This document shows positions 11,166-23,597 of a stretch of 64,000 nt of DNA, one piece after another (positions within the stretch are counted from its first letter, which is position 1; every line of letters starts with the position of its first letter). Origin of the DNA: Trichostrongylus colubriformis (taxonomy: Eukaryota; Nematoda; Chromadorea; Rhabditida; Trichostrongylidae); contig OZ022257.1 in the NCBI GenBank assembly GCA_963978905.1, forward strand, positions 15,953,664-16,017,663, in the 5' to 3' direction. The notes under the pieces were generated by a model. It saw only the letters and a list, made by a program, of their open reading frames with translations, had not been told where the DNA came from and did not search any database. The position numbers and the translations under genes were made by a program.

Positions 11166-11970
11166 CTTATAATTTCCCTTTCCTCAAAGCCCGTAACAAG
11201 CTCAGAAGCATGAAGGATAAGAAAGTGAAGACGCTAAAGGTCACATCACAACTTTTGAAGGCGCTCGTGGAAAAAAATGAAGGCGATAGTGATCAGCTAC
11301 CAGAAAGATTTCCTTGTGTAGGAAACAAAAGTCACATACATATGCAGAAACGGTCTCGGAGTGTGAACGATTATGTTCATGGCTCGCACGGAGATATGCT
11401 GTGAGCGTGTAGTAGAAGTTCGCACTACAGTGCTTAAAACTCACAGACGTGCGGTTCTTTAAAAGGGATCATGTTGAAGAGACGAGAGACACCATCAATC
11501 AAGTCAATAATAGGAGTGGCATTGTTGATGATCTCTAGCAGGCGACATGGTTCTAACAGAGTGCGTATAGAAAATCAAAGAAATTATGTATTTCACCGAG
11601 TATTGTTCAAAAGAGCAAGCTACGAGATCGTGGAGGATATAGAGGAAAGGGTGCTGAAGTTGAAGGAAACCCAAATTGTAGAAAACGTCAAGCGTTTAAG
11701 GATCACAGGTATCCAAACGAACTAGTACTTCCATGCTTTCGCCAGTAAGCACAGGAACTCGCTCTTGATCGATAGAATTCAGCACCGCGATAATTGCTAT
11801 CAATCTGCAGGTAGAAAGATGCGAAGTGCGTTTGTGGAAGGAGCAAAATCACGAGAGAAGGATACCAGCAGTAATTTTGCAGAAAACCGGATGGGTGAGA
11901 AATTAGTGTACGTTAGCGTGCAAGCACGACTGTCCTCCTTCTCAAATATTTTTCATAAGGCAGATTAAGC
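11166..11970 (+). other. Run of three unidentified open frames
   Basis: Plus-strand frames 11,096-11,404, 11,471-11,725 and 11,765-11,968 follow each other closely; the first begins inside the foldback arm. The second contains I-V-E-D-I-E-E-R-V-L-K-L-K-E-T-Q, which could be helical. A possible donor CCA|GTAAGC (about 11,743) and acceptor ATAGAATTCAG (about 11,780) lie between the last two. No family recognised. Confidence 0.2.
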
Positions 11971-13154
11971 AGTTTCTGTTATACTCTGTCTAGCAGAAAC
12001 TTCAGATCTGAACAATGAGGAACACCTACACTCTATTCTCCTTGTGCCAATACCTTCTTTCCATAGTGAATGAATTCTACTTTATTGAGCACCCTAACCC
12101 TATCTGAAAGCGACAATCTTGAACGTGAGTATTCGTTAGCTTGCCAGATGTAACCATATTTCTGGCAGAATACTTTGTAAAAAAGTTGTGATTTCCGCAC
12201 AAGATGGAAGTACTATAAAGAAAATCGCCAGTCTCAAACTGAAGCATATGGCAGTAAAGTTTTATGTATATATAGTCATAAAAAGAAACTTACGTAAATG
12301 ATGACTAAACGTTTATTTTTTATGCAAACTGGCTGGATCAATTCAATAAAAAGACACCACAGAAAAACAGAAACGACAGCTACGGTATGCAATGCGACTT
12401 TGGTAGTATTTTGCATTATGGCCCAAATAGGTGCTTTTGCACATAACATGAATTATTTCACATCCCACATTTGCATTTATCACGTGTATAATTATTTCTC
12501 TTACCTTTGTTTCACAAGTAATTAGCGGTTACTGCAGAAAAATGAAAACAAAAACGGTTGTTGTCAAAGTTTACTACCAGCGCATCTTTAAATAGGAAGC
12601 CGACAATGGTACGCAACAACTTCAACAAACTCTCGTATCTCCATTCATTCCATTCATCGACCTTTCCATGCTCAACGAACACTACGAATGCACAGTTTTG
12701 ACGAACTGCTTTCAATAGACCATTAAAAACTTATCCGCCGGGAAAATCTTGTTCACACATCCATCAAGAGCACACTTCCGTGGCTGGCTGAAACAATCAT
12801 GTTTGCTATCTGCCATGCATTAGCATCGACATGTAAACTAGGGCTCAGCATCGTCTACTTATGTAGCCCTAATTGCACCGACATAATATATTGGATTAGT
12901 GCATAATTAATCTGACAGTTTATCAAACATTTTATTTAGCAGAAACGTTAGTAAAATTTACAAAAAATGTGTTTATATGCTCACTCGAGAGCGTTTTCAG
13001 CATCGCAATCAAGGATTGCTCCACAGCCAGTTTTCACTGTTGAAAAATGCAGCAATTAAAAGCCGCATTAATTATGCACCATCCTATTAGTATGTCAAAA
13101 CATGTGAGACAAATTAATGGCAGTCACTTTTTTCATCGTCAATCATATAGTTCA
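11971..13154. other. No feature recognised
   Basis: AT-rich. A plus-strand frame from ATG 13,047 has a good GTATGT donor at about 13,089, but it does not join in the frame of the 13.2-kb candidate exon. Confidence 0.3.
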
Positions 13155-13570
13155 GAAGATGCAATCCTACTACGTCGGCCGAGTGCCAGATGGGCGGATT
13201 ACCCACACACGAAACTGCCAAAAGTGAATATATACATAACCTGGCGGTTATGGCGGAGATCTCTGCAACGAAAGGGTGCGCAATCATTGAAATGAATGTA
13301 AGTGTGTAATATTCAGCGTGTAAGAACACTTCTCTTCAGCCATCGGAATGTGGCCGAACAATTCAAGCTTCAGAAGTCTGGGAGAGATTCGAGGATGTAA
13401 TTGGCCGTTTCGGCAATGAGGAAGAGTATTTCATGAAAGGCAACTACTTGATCGAATTACGTTTCGTTTATTTTATGACTTGTTTTTATGAAGCATCAAA
13501 GCTTTACTGCGCATTTCAATGCTGTAGCATTAAAGTTGTTGGCAAACGTTGGAATCGTCTTTCTCAATAG
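13155..13570 (+). CDS. Candidate spliced coding segment, unrecognised
   Basis: An exon reading C-N-P-T-S-A-E-C-Q-M-G-G and then N-L-A-V-M-A-E-I-S-A-T-K-G-C ends at 13,297 with E-M-N and a consensus donor AAT|GTAAGT. After a 42-base intron with acceptor TCTCTTCAG the same frame continues at 13,340: P-S-E-C-G-R-T-I-Q-A-S-E-V-W and F-G-N-E-E-E-Y-F-M-K-G-N-Y, running to TAG at 13,570. The residue composition before 13,470 looks coding; the tail after that may be read-through past a missed donor. The 5' edge is unclear: an acceptor at TATAGTTCAG just upstream is possible, and no start exon was found. Confidence 0.35.
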
Positions 13571-13613
13571 TGTAATAGTCCGATGGTGTAATATCTATGA
13601 TACATGTCACTAA

Positions 13614-13775
13614 ATGTATCAAGCTCGAGTATTACAGTCCTCAAAAGGAAATGAGGTCGAAACAAGAATACTAGATTTCACGAAAGAAGTATCTATTGAC
13701 GGTTGCAAATATGCTGGTGTGGTGAAAGAGCAACGAGGACCAAGTTCTGACTGGCTTCAGATGCGATCGGTGTAA
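13614..13775 (+). CDS. Short ORF downstream of the 13.3-kb candidate exons
   Basis: ATG to TAA, 53 codons: M-Y-Q-A-R-V-L-Q-S-S-K-G, middle I-D-G-C-K-Y-A-G-V-V, end S-D-W-L-Q-M-R-S-V. Composition looks coding, and an internal TATTACAG could serve as an acceptor in phase 0, so it could be the next exon of the gene ending its open frame at 13,570. Unrecognised. Confidence 0.28.
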   Translation: MYQARVLQSSKGNEVETRILDFTKEVSIDGCKYAGVVKEQRGPSSDWLQMRSV

Positions 13776-14212
13776 GATGACTCCTAAGATGAATCTTTTA
13801 AGGAGAATTTGTCTAACTAAATTGATCAGCTAGTTCTTTGTTGAGACCATCTTGGTCTTAGTAATTTTCAAAATAGTAGTGATTTATTGAATCTCATCGA
13901 GATGCCGTAGCACATTACCTACTACATGATGTAATATTGAAGATTCTGCTCATATGATGCTGTTGAAAAACCCTTCGTTTTACGCAAATCGACTTCCAAT
14001 AATGACCTGGAACAGATCCGATAGGATGAAGACAGTCCTCTAATACCGTCACGGTACCTTTTTTGTATATTTCTTCCATACTTACCATTTACCTTGATTA
14101 AACCAAAGCATTTAATCCCTCCAACAAGTGACAGGTCAAAGCCGAACCTTGTCCTTGCAAGCCGACTACTCCTCGAACAGTTCCTCCTCAGACCGCCTCT
14201 TCAACAAGGAAA

Positions 14213-14296
14213 CTATCTACAGAACCTTCTTCACTCGTGATCACAGAAAGTGATCTATCTACAGAACCTTCTTCACTCGTGATCACAGAAAGTGGC
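14213..14296 (+). repeat. 42-base tandem duplication
   Basis: Two near-identical copies of a unit starting CTATCTACAGAACC and ending CACAGAAAGTG, at 14,213-14,254 and 14,255-14,296. Confidence 0.9.
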
Positions 14297-15962
14297 TTCA
14301 AATGGGAGAACAACCGCTCGTGAGGAATTTTATACTCCTACCGTTTTCTAGCCACAAAATATGTGAAGTGAACTTCCAGCTGCCCTTCTTTGAGAGCCAG
14401 CGGTTTCTGCGGCAGAATGAAACTCTCCTCAGCGACTGTCATGAAGATTTGTCCAAAATCGTGCAGTTTCTGCTGATTCCATGACGAGATTTTGATTTAT
14501 ATTATTCGAATTTTGCTGTCTCATAGTATAAGCGTTTGTGTTTGCTTTTTTTGATAGCCCTCATGTATGAGGTTTTGAAACTCCTTCGTACCATGTGTGA
14601 TTTATGTGCACTAAGGAAATGATTGCAAGCGTAACTATTCAGCGGCACTAATGGAGAAACTCACGACTTTCTGTCCACTGCAAAAAATCAGGCGTAGACA
14701 CAATTCCAAGTCCCAAATGAATGATTAGCCTTCCCATACCCTGACTGTGGTTAATTTATTGGTTGAAACAGATACGAGTCTGGCTACTACACAGTACATA
14801 CTGCGTGCATTACACTGCGAAACAAAGTAATTACGAAAGTCGATAATTACTAACTGATATCGACCAGCTCGCCCAGCGAACGCGAAGCAGCGTAACTAGC
14901 CGCAGCGCTGTCGCCGATGAGCTTTCTTAGTAGGAGTTTTGCACAGGTTATCCATTCCTAAGCAATGTTCGTTCACAGAAAACATGTACTCCCAGTTCTC
15001 ATACCTCCATACGCCTTGCGGTACCGTTACTGGATCAGGACGAACATCTAGACCATTTCAGGTCCTCACAAACCCTCTCCATGCTTTCCGGGCCTATGTG
15101 CTGATCCATTGTGCTCCCTAGCTAAAGCTTTTGTTCATAACTCAGCAACCTAATAACAACTTTCGCATAGTGGGCTGTGGCGAAAATCAGCGGCTATTAA
15201 AAGTTAAAAATCAGCATCGACTATCGGTCTTTACGAACAGATCCCTAATCTCCTACATGCGCCTGCTTTCCTCTCGCTGTTCCTCCATTTGCTGATTGGA
15301 CGATTGTCGATACGTCACTTCTTACTGACCACTGAGAATCGCGACTCTCTCTTGCAATGTACATGAATCAGTGATCACGCTCCTTAGATTCTCCTAGATA
15401 GGCTCACTCTTACCTTTTACTTGGATTTCAGCCTAAGTCATCTCGATCTCAAGGTTTTGTCGGATGTTCTCAGGAACTCTCTCTCTTCGTGCACGAAATT
15501 CGGTGTGAGGTTGGGGTGGATCTCTAGTCAAAAGTCTTATTCCTGGAGGTCATTTTTGTATAATCTGGAAGCGCGAGAAATCCTCATAGTTCGTTCCCAT
15601 TGGACGATCCTTCCAGCAGTGCTGGGCAATTTTTCTGGTACATGGTAGCTTTCCAAATGAGCTTTGACATCGGTATAGGTCACCTCAATAGCTGACAGAA
15701 ATTTGGACTTATTGCCACTATTTTTACTGAAATAATCATGAAGATTATAATAGAAAAGGATCATACGTGGTAGTCTTCGTTGAACTGAACTTATACGTTT
15801 AGTTATGAGCACTAACATGTTGAATGCCCATCTGTCTGGGGCGCAAGCATTAGCGTGGTACGGTGTTCTACTGATAATGGTTTCTATTCCTTAAAACTCC
15901 CTGAGAGATTCAAATTATTGCAACTCTTTCTTCGAATTTCCAAAGATACCAGCTGATTGTTA
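14297..15962. other. No feature recognised
   Basis: Open frames at 15,421-15,648 (+) and 15,537-15,818 (-) overlap on opposite strands; neither shows family motifs. Confidence 0.3.
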
Positions 15963-16028
15963 GATCATTCAAGTGTCTTCCTGCTGATGGTGGTTAAATC
16001 ATTTAAGTGTCTTCCTGTTGTTGGTAAT
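15963..16028 (+). repeat. 34-base tandem duplication
   Basis: ATCATTCAAGTGTCTTCCTG and ATCATTTAAGTGTCTTCCTG recur at a 34-base spacing. Confidence 0.8.
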
Positions 16029-17758
16029 TTTCTCGTACCTCCCCATCGTGACTTTTTATCGCTCGTTATGCGTGCTAGTTTCCACTGCCTTTTCAACGAT
16101 GGAATATGCACTGAGTCAGGCTTGTTGAGACAATGAGTAGCTTTTATATTCTTCCATGTTGAGTTTTTTTGAACAGTTGCTTATGGTAGTACTGCACCTT
16201 CATTATCAGAAGTATTGAGGGCAGTGGTAGGGTTAAATCGATATACATTGGTGGCACGTTTACCAAAGGCGACAGGTCAAGCACCATGTAATTTCAATTG
16301 ACATGGCAGACATAAGATACGATGAATATAAAATAGCATCATCACTTCATTACTCCATTCCTTGATTATTGTTTTACAAAGTCCTTCGCAGGAGGCATGC
16401 CGGTAAAGAAAGAGTGCGCTTGAAAGGCTAGTCCTCCATTGCTGAAGAAGGCACTCTTCACTGGAAACTACAGCTTAGATCCTAGCGTGAGCCCCTAGTT
16501 TTTATGTGAATTTTATGAGGTCGGGTTACTTTAATAATTCTCCATCAACCGCATTACCGCAATCACTTTCTTCGAGCTGATGATCTAAGAATGGCGCTTG
16601 AAGACACTTCAAATGGCACTGCAGTTCATCTTTGATCGCGTCTTCTGGTCGAGAAGTAACGTTTGTTTCAGAGCTCTTTTTTTGCTGCTATGTAACAAGC
16701 CATCAAATATTGATCGTTGGGCATTCTTCATTTTTTTCTTCGAGATACTAATCTTGCACAGTAGTAGAGAGTCGACGAGGCAGCACCGTTTTTATTCGTG
16801 CTTCGAGCTCAGAGGGCTGTAAGACAACAGAACTCTTCAGCTTCACGCGTGCCGGTATCAGCAAGGCCGCCGATGATTATCCTTCGTTTCGACATAGTGG
16901 CCCAAGCGACAGTCACATTCATTTCTTCGCACTTTTTTTGCGATACAATGCACTTCCTTAACTATGTAATCACGTATGGCTCTGGAGGATGTAGAGAGTT
17001 TCGTATCCGGCCTAATGCACTTCCAGGAGCTAAGCAAACCAGACCGAGCCAGGACCCGTTCAGTCGCTGCTCGTTGTCATCACACACTCTCTCGCGTTTT
17101 GTCGTTCTCCCTGCTCTCTCCGCGTAGGAGAAAGCATATGGCGAATTGCCCGTGGATTGTACTACGCAAGACCTATAGGAGAGGCAACACCCACTGTTCA
17201 GCGTAGACCGGCAACCTGAGAGGAGATGGGTGATGGCAAGAAGGGTAGGGGCGGGCTACGGGTTATGGTAGCGGTCGGTAAATCGCAACTGAATTTTTAG
17301 TGGTGCGTGGGTTGTTGACACGCGTGCGGTTCGTCGGGGAATTTGACAGTTGCGGCACCGTTTCGGGGGCGATAGATGGGTCACGGTCCACAGCTATGTC
17401 GTAAGCTCAGCAATGATTTTCTGCCACATCCCATTTTAGCCCCCGCGTCTAGGCTTTCTTCCCCTGCAATGCGGGCGAAGCCGCTTCAGCGGCGAGTCAA
17501 GAGTCGCGTTAAAACAAACTTAGGTGCTATCGCAACGAGGGGGACATCCCACTACTGGACCCTATCTTTACCTAAGCCAAAAAGGAGAAAGGAGCCCCTT
17601 CCTTCCTCCTCCAAAGTTTATGTATACGCCAGAATGTGCAGATTGACCCCTCAAGGATCTCTCCGGGATGCTTAGATAAGCAACTTTCTCATTGCGATAG
17701 CACACAAGTTTAAAACGTTAAAACATCTGTTTTTAGAAGAATTCCTTCATTGTATGCG
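16029..17758. other. No gene recognised
   Basis: Several medium open frames in a more GC-rich part (16.8-17.65 kb), none with motifs or plausible splice structure. Confidence 0.3.
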
Positions 17759-18265
17759 TTTAAAGACAGTGTTAGGGGTAGTGTGGGTGATGAGAATCCC
17801 TAAGAGGAGTCATTCACTCGAAAACTACGGGTTTGGAAAGCCTATTTGCGGCGAAATCCCCCACGCGCCCCCGACCTGTGGCAGAGGCGGCCTTTTCTGC
17901 TCGAGCCGTCTTACTGTGCTCGGTCCGCCTCCTGGCGATTGAGTGGCTGGGGTGGGAATAGAAGGTATCGCGGCCCGCTTTCTCAGTTTTGGCTTGAAGC
18001 GCACTCTAGAAAAGGGATGCTTTTTCATTCTCGAACATCTCTTCGTGTTTACAACATGGCAACACGCCAATGGAACACTCGTCCGGACCACCCGCCTCTT
18101 CACGTAATGCTCCACATCGAGGATCAACGGTGGAGAGAGGTCCTACTTCTCGGGTTTTTGGCCATTTCCATTCGTCTTTTCTCCACTATCCTGTTACTAG
18201 GCATTTCGACTTTCACATTCACTACTTTTACTTTTCTGCCGAATTTCCCCAAACACTGCCTTTAA
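17759..18265. mobile_element. TIR element, about 507 bases
   Basis: Ends TTTAAAGACAGTGTT and AACACTGCCTTTAA are inverted copies. It shares its interior with 3,291-3,660. The 139-codon open frame over part of it (17,846-18,265) ends in the terminal repeat and is judged non-coding. Confidence 0.65.
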
Positions 18266-19256
18266 GGTAAGCAAACCAGGCACAAAACACTGGGAAGATG
18301 TAAGGAGGCGTGTGTGTGGGTCCTCCGCGGAAACCTGATTACTGTAGCGGCCCTTTGTCATAAGCGTCTGGTTTGCTCACCTCCACTTCCAGAGTCTGGT
18401 AGAAAGGTAACTCCAGTGATGCGAATTGATCCCTGAGACTTAGATATGCCCAAGGCAAGATACGTGCATGGCGTTGTGGCTATTCCACTAGCGTTATAGT
18501 ACATGATTAACGAATGCGATATTGCGTGTCGAGGTTCGACATACATCTTTGTAGGATCCATTCATGTTTTTCATGTGTCGTTCCTTTCGAAGTCTTTGAC
18601 TCGTGCTCAATGCCAGCTACAAATTTCTTCCCATAGCTCTTCATATGTTTCGCTTTTGCAGAAAGGGGTACGAGCTAACCGAAAAGGTCATACAGTGACG
18701 CGATCTGTTGAGCGATCTTTCGTTAACTTGTAAACTCCCCTGATTCAATCTTAGTATCTACAGGAACGTAAGAGATACGAGTTTTAACGTAACCACAACA
18801 CTTCCCTTAACTGACTTCACGATTGATTTTCGGGTTCGATTGTGTTGTAATTCCTTTGTTGCTGGGAATGATGGTCTTCGAAGTCATTTGTGGATTGCTG
18901 AAATTCTTTTAGCTACTTATACTTTTGGATCTCTTCAGCGACTGAATCTGCGCTCAAGAGCAATTTCGATGGAGCTTTTCAAACCAAAAAATCATCTGAA
19001 CAACTGGGTTGCTCCCAAACCATGTAAAATGTATTCCAGGAGTATCAGTCTAAGAAAAGGTCCGATGCAAGAACGTAGTTTCCACTCCGAAATTTGTGAA
19101 GTTCTGTAGCTGATCATGTCCATTGAGTATTTCTGGGAGCTTGACCCTTTCTGAAGTGGAATACTATTTGAAAGAGGTATGCGAACATCTTTTCTTCCAA
19201 AGTTCTTTCGCACTGGGTTTCTGTTGAGAGTCATCATATGCATAGCATGGAAACGT
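18266..19256. other. No feature recognised
   Basis: Frames at 18,840-19,109 (+) and 18,992-19,303 (-) overlap and lack motifs. Confidence 0.3.
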
Positions 19257-19385
19257 AGGATGTTTGGGGATCTCCCATGATGACTGCATTGACATAACCC
19301 CACGTGTTTGGGACTCGACTAGGATGTTTGGGAGATCCCCAAACATCCTAGTCGAGTCCCAAACACGTGGGGTTATGTCAATGCA
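19257..19385. repeat. Perfect 48-bp hairpin with a 5-base loop
   Basis: 19,285-19,332 and 19,338-19,385 are exact inverted copies around the loop AGATC. A third piece at 19,258-19,277 (GGATGTTTGGGGATCTCC) is the inverted copy of the loop-side sequence, giving a nested foldback. Confidence 0.93.
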
Positions 19386-19433
19386 TTGAATTTAATTGGA
19401 GAACATTCTGTAGCTTACGGAAGCCTTCATCAA

Positions 19434-19751
19434 TAAATTGGACTATATAATGCACAAGAGGTATTTAGAACATATCCTGCTAACGAAGCTGAAACTTTGC
19501 CCACTTCCACCACTGTCGAAACACGAGAAGCTCATCAAAGAGAATCCTCACTAATAGTCAGAAATGTAATAGATGAAACGGTATCAAGTGATGCTACTAT
19601 GACGAATCCTGTATATGTCAAACAGTTGCAGACACTGGTTAACAGTGCCCTCCATCGTTGCAAAAGAGCAGCCGATCTGTCTAGCAAGATGTCATGTAAT
19701 TCAGCATGTTGCAAGTATAAAATAGGGATATACCAAAGACCTAAGCTGTGA
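19434..19751 (+). other. Unidentified open frame of 105 codons
   Basis: Open from TAA to TAG without an ATG near the start. Reads L-Y-N-A-Q-E-V-F-R-T-Y-P-A-N-E-A, then T-N-P-V-Y-V-K-Q-L-Q-T-L-V-N-S and C-K-R-A-A-D-L-S-S-K. Ordinary soluble-protein composition, no family recognised, no clear splice sites. It begins about 50 bases after the perfect hairpin at 19,285-19,385. Confidence 0.25.
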
Positions 19752-20690
19752 AGTTTCTCTGCATCCTACGTGTCCTCACCTAAGATATTCCAAATACACT
19801 CAGAGCTTCAGAAGATATATAAAAACAAAAAGTTTGATTGTTTAGCTGCACTCATCCTGTGTATTCACGGGTTTCTCATAACCAAGGTTTCTGGGCTTTT
19901 CAACTTCTGTGTAAGGGGCACTGCACGGCTGCCCATTCTTGAGAGGTAGTAGGACACAATGGTGATTACATTAGATCTACATATCTGAGGACTCTGCACC
20001 AAAATTGCCCTGGAAAAGAGCCGCAAGGCTTATGCATCACCTAATAGTATTATAATCGTGACAAGTACTTGAAATATTTGGTCACTGTGCAAAACAGACA
20101 TCAGCTTCAGTTCACGCACGTGCTTTATCTATACCCATATGCAATGAAGGATTAACTTATTTCAGATAGGGCATGATCAGTCTTGAAATTAGGTTGGATG
20201 ATTCAACGTTGAAGACCGCACCGCTTGAACATGTCCGAAGCGTAGAACCGCTGGGACCGCTACCATCACGTGAAACGGCATGCGTTATACGAAGATCCCT
20301 TTTAGGAAAACCTCTTATTTGCTATTTTTTCTTGTTAAAATCGTGTACTGATGTATTGTTTTGATACAGTATAGGCTGTGGCTGCGATGATTCGACAACA
20401 TACGGCTCATGCGAACTGTTTTGCCCTAGCTGGAAGTGCCAAGAGTCTAGCCTTTTGGTATAACTACCGCAGAAAATGTGTACAAATTCACACAATGACA
20501 GTAGCACGGCAGTCTTCTTTTCGCATACATTGTTTCCTGTCTGAGCCCAAAAATGCGACCAGTACCAATCAATCACTGATCTATTCAGAGAGAACTGAAC
20601 AAAAACTGAATTATATTTCCGTATACTAATTCTTTAATAAAAATGTGTTTGTAACAAGGGCACATAATCTGAAAAAATTTGTAAAAGTGC
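19752..20690. other. No feature recognised
   Basis: Overlapping opposite-strand frames at 20,322-20,629 lack motifs. Confidence 0.3.
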
Positions 20691-20712
20691 TGTGACACGA
20701 CGTCGTGTCACA
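20691..20712. repeat. 22-bp perfect palindrome
   Basis: Centred on ACGACGT between flanks TGTGACACG and CGTGTCACA; reads the same on both strands. It lies 69 bases before the foldback element at 20,781. Confidence 0.9.
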
Positions 20713-20780
20713 CAGTCCCACGTGGCCAACAACGCATGACACGTCGTCGTGGCACATGGTCGCCATGGTGTTAACCCATA

Positions 20781-21120
20781 AGGCCGCGTTCATACTTTGC
20801 GTACCGACGACGACACCGGCGGCACTCTGGTGACGCGCTCCGTTTACAAAACGCTCGATCCATCCTCCTTACAGATGATGGTGGCGATGGCGGGAGCCAA
20901 CAATTCGAATTCAAATCTTGTCATAGTGCCCTACTATGCCTAATTCGAATTTGAAATCCTGGGCTCTCGCCACGATCATCATCATACTGTAGTGTAGTTG
21001 GTCAAGCGTCTTACAAAGGGAGTGCTTCACCAGAGTGCCGCCGTGGTCGTCGGCGGGCACATGATTTCGACGCCGTTGCTGCTGCTGCTGGCGTAGGTGC
21101 GCAAAGTATGAACGCGACCT
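20781..21120. mobile_element. Foldback/TIR element, 340 bases
   Basis: Ends AGGCCGCGTTCATACTTTGC and GCAAAGTATGAACGCGACCT are inverted copies. Inner inverted pieces pair as well (CCGGCGGCACTCTGGTG with CACCAGAGTGCCGCCG, and a TTCGAATTCAAAT / AATTCGAATTTGAA pair). No coding capacity. Confidence 0.8.
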
Positions 21121-21600
21121 AACGTACCGCGTGCAACACGTGGTGTTGTACGAAATTCGGAGCACAGTTTTTTCTTTTCTGAAAAGCTAATGTGGTAAAA
21201 TGCTACCACTATATGCTTTCGGATATGGAGAATAACATTCATTTTTGGGGTCCTCCTGGTCCAAAAGTTGATAGGATTTTGGCAACACGCTTTTATAGCG
21301 CTTTCATATATAATAAGCAATGCAACAAAACAAATTTTTTGTTTGTGACGTTACACATGTGCATGCACTTCTTGTAATGTTTTTTATCAGCCTGCTTCAC
21401 TTGAAAATACTTGATGTCGATTACCGTGCTATGATACTGGCTCACATCAGGTGATACCAAAAACCAATGTTACAAAGGTACAATGAGTACTAGATATGTT
21501 GTTCTCCATATTCGAACAGGGACACTTTTCCTAGCACTTTTAGCTCCCAAGGATTTACTCTTTTACATGACCCGACAAAAAGACGGTCCTGAGTGGCCAA

Positions 21601-21717
21601 GTGCAACACATGTGTTGCACGGTTGAAGAGGGCAAAAACAGCCACGGTCATACTCTGCGTCAACTGACCTCGGCACCGGCGTCAATTAACCCAGACACGT
21701 AAAGTATAACCGCAGCC
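21601..21717. repeat. 20-bp palindrome plus miniature inverted repeat
   Basis: 21,601-21,620 is a perfect palindrome (GTGCAACACA and its mirror). At 21,640-21,717 GCCACGGTCATACTCTGCGT pairs with ACGTAAAGTATAACCGCAGC, a shortened relative of the ends of the 20,781-21,120 element. Confidence 0.75.
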
Positions 21718-22940
21718 TTGTGTGTTAAAGTAGGAATTTATCGTAAAGGTGTGGTGTCGAGGTTGTAACCAAATCTTCAGATTTTCTAACTGCATCATAG
21801 GGACTATTACTACCATAAAAGCCGAAAACCATGTGGAGGCTCGGGTCCTTGAAGCGGCATGTCCCTACTTTCAAGCAAAGCAATCGCATGTCGGTCAACC
21901 GTTCGAATAACCCGCTTAAGATTTTTCATGACAGTATCATGTCACTCCAATGAACGTTTCAGAAGAGAAATGGCGCCATGATGGAAATGAAGACGATGAA
22001 TTGTCAAGAAAAAAGAGGTTATCAAATTAGGGAATGAATCGAAAGACAAATCCACTGTGTCGTCTGATCACATAGAGGTCTGATATGCTTCTAGACATGT
22101 CACGGGTATTTCACGGATGTGGCATGCTGGTCGAAATGACCAAGTTAAAATGTTCTTTATGTTCATAAACGGACCATTGTATAAACTTAGGATGTGAGCT
22201 AGCAATTGGTTGTGCTATGGACGAATTAGCTTTTAGCAGCTCGTCATGTCTTGGTCGCTGAAGGTGCATCCTTTGCGGGAGGGGCTATCTGCTCTCCGAA
22301 GTAAACGGAATGATTGAATTATCGCGAACTGTGCCTTCAACGATTGACCCCAACTGGAAAGTATAACACTTTTCGAAACTGTTCTTCACGTGTAACACCG
22401 AAGGAATTAGGACGCACGAAGAAATGGATGTCTATAGATGCTTTGATATGCATCCGGTAAATATAACTTCTCGTCACTAATCAACTATAACTACCCCAGA
22501 TACCGCGAGGTGGTAAAAAAGTTTCCGCCAAAGCTGTGCCTATTGAGGTTATCGGGGTGCTGGTTGCGAATATGACATCGTCTTTGATGCTGATACAACA
22601 ACTGTTTTTTACCAATTCTGCTTGAAATTTTCATCTAGGAGCTACTCAGGATGCTGATCACGAATACGACAATGGTTTTCGAGCCTATCAAGGTTGCGCC
22701 ACCCATGTTCATTATTGTTACGTACTCATATAACTGGAGGGCCTCATCTTATCGCTGCCGTCTTTCATCTGATATTATCCTACAGTCATTATTGCACATT
22801 CAAGTGTATAGTTTCGCTTGGGCCTTAAAGGGCAGGGAAAGGTTCCCCTCCTCTTTTAGGCTTAGGCAAAACTTGCGAAAACAGTGTGGTGCCCCTACTA
22901 CATTGGCACTGTAGTGAGAGTAAACGACGCTAGTGCCGCA
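21718..22940. other. No gene recognised
   Basis: Scattered copies of an ATTCGTGATCAG-type motif appear from 22,560 on; nothing else identified. Confidence 0.3.
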
Positions 22941-23106
22941 AACAGATGTCATATTCGTGATCAGCACCTCGAATATCTCCCTGAGGAAATTTCAACGACT
23001 TTGTTGAGAACGGGTTGTTGCACCAACATGGTGCATTTGCACCAAATTGTCGCTAAACTAAGAACGGATGCCATATTCGTGATCAGCCCCCCAAATAACC
23101 CCCTGG
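22941..23106 (+). repeat. Direct repeat of about 43 bases
   Basis: AGATGTCATATTCGTGATCA (about 22,943) and GGATGCCATATTCGTGATCA (about 23,065) with similar sequence on their right; related pieces in inverse form near 22,565 and 22,655. Confidence 0.65.
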
Positions 23107-23597
23107 CCAAAGTTCCAGCGAAAATTATTTTTTTTGACCAAGTCGTGCTGTTTGGGGTAGTGATGGTTGAACAGTGAAAATTTTTCTATGTAGGCGAATT
23201 TTTGCGTGACCGTGCGCGGCGGATTTCTTCGCGGGCGTGATTGCTTACATTGTTTACACTCCCTTTAAAGTTTTACGCCCGAATTAATTACCTCTTCATT
23301 AAGGCTGGTATCATGTAGTGCGACTGTTTCTTTCACTTTTTATGTTACTATTTTCTCTTTCGAGAGTTCAAAAGTTATTGCTCTCAAATAACGATGAGAT
23401 GAACAGCTTTTTTTCAGGGGGGCTCCATGGTACTAGCCTCGTGCGTCTTGAGCGGAATTCCAACCGACCGCGGCAAGACGTTCTATGACGCCACGTGTGA
23501 GACACCGCAATACGATAATTCGACATCAGGCTACACACCCGTGACTCCTAGACGTACCACGAAAAACCAAACCATATCTGACAAAAGCCTCGTTTAG
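23107..23597. other. No feature recognised
   Basis: No open frame with coding features and no clear repeat. Confidence 0.3.

Noticed and set aside
17846..18265. 139-codon plus-strand frame
   Set aside because: Ends inside the terminal inverted repeat of a TIR element whose other copy does not keep the frame.
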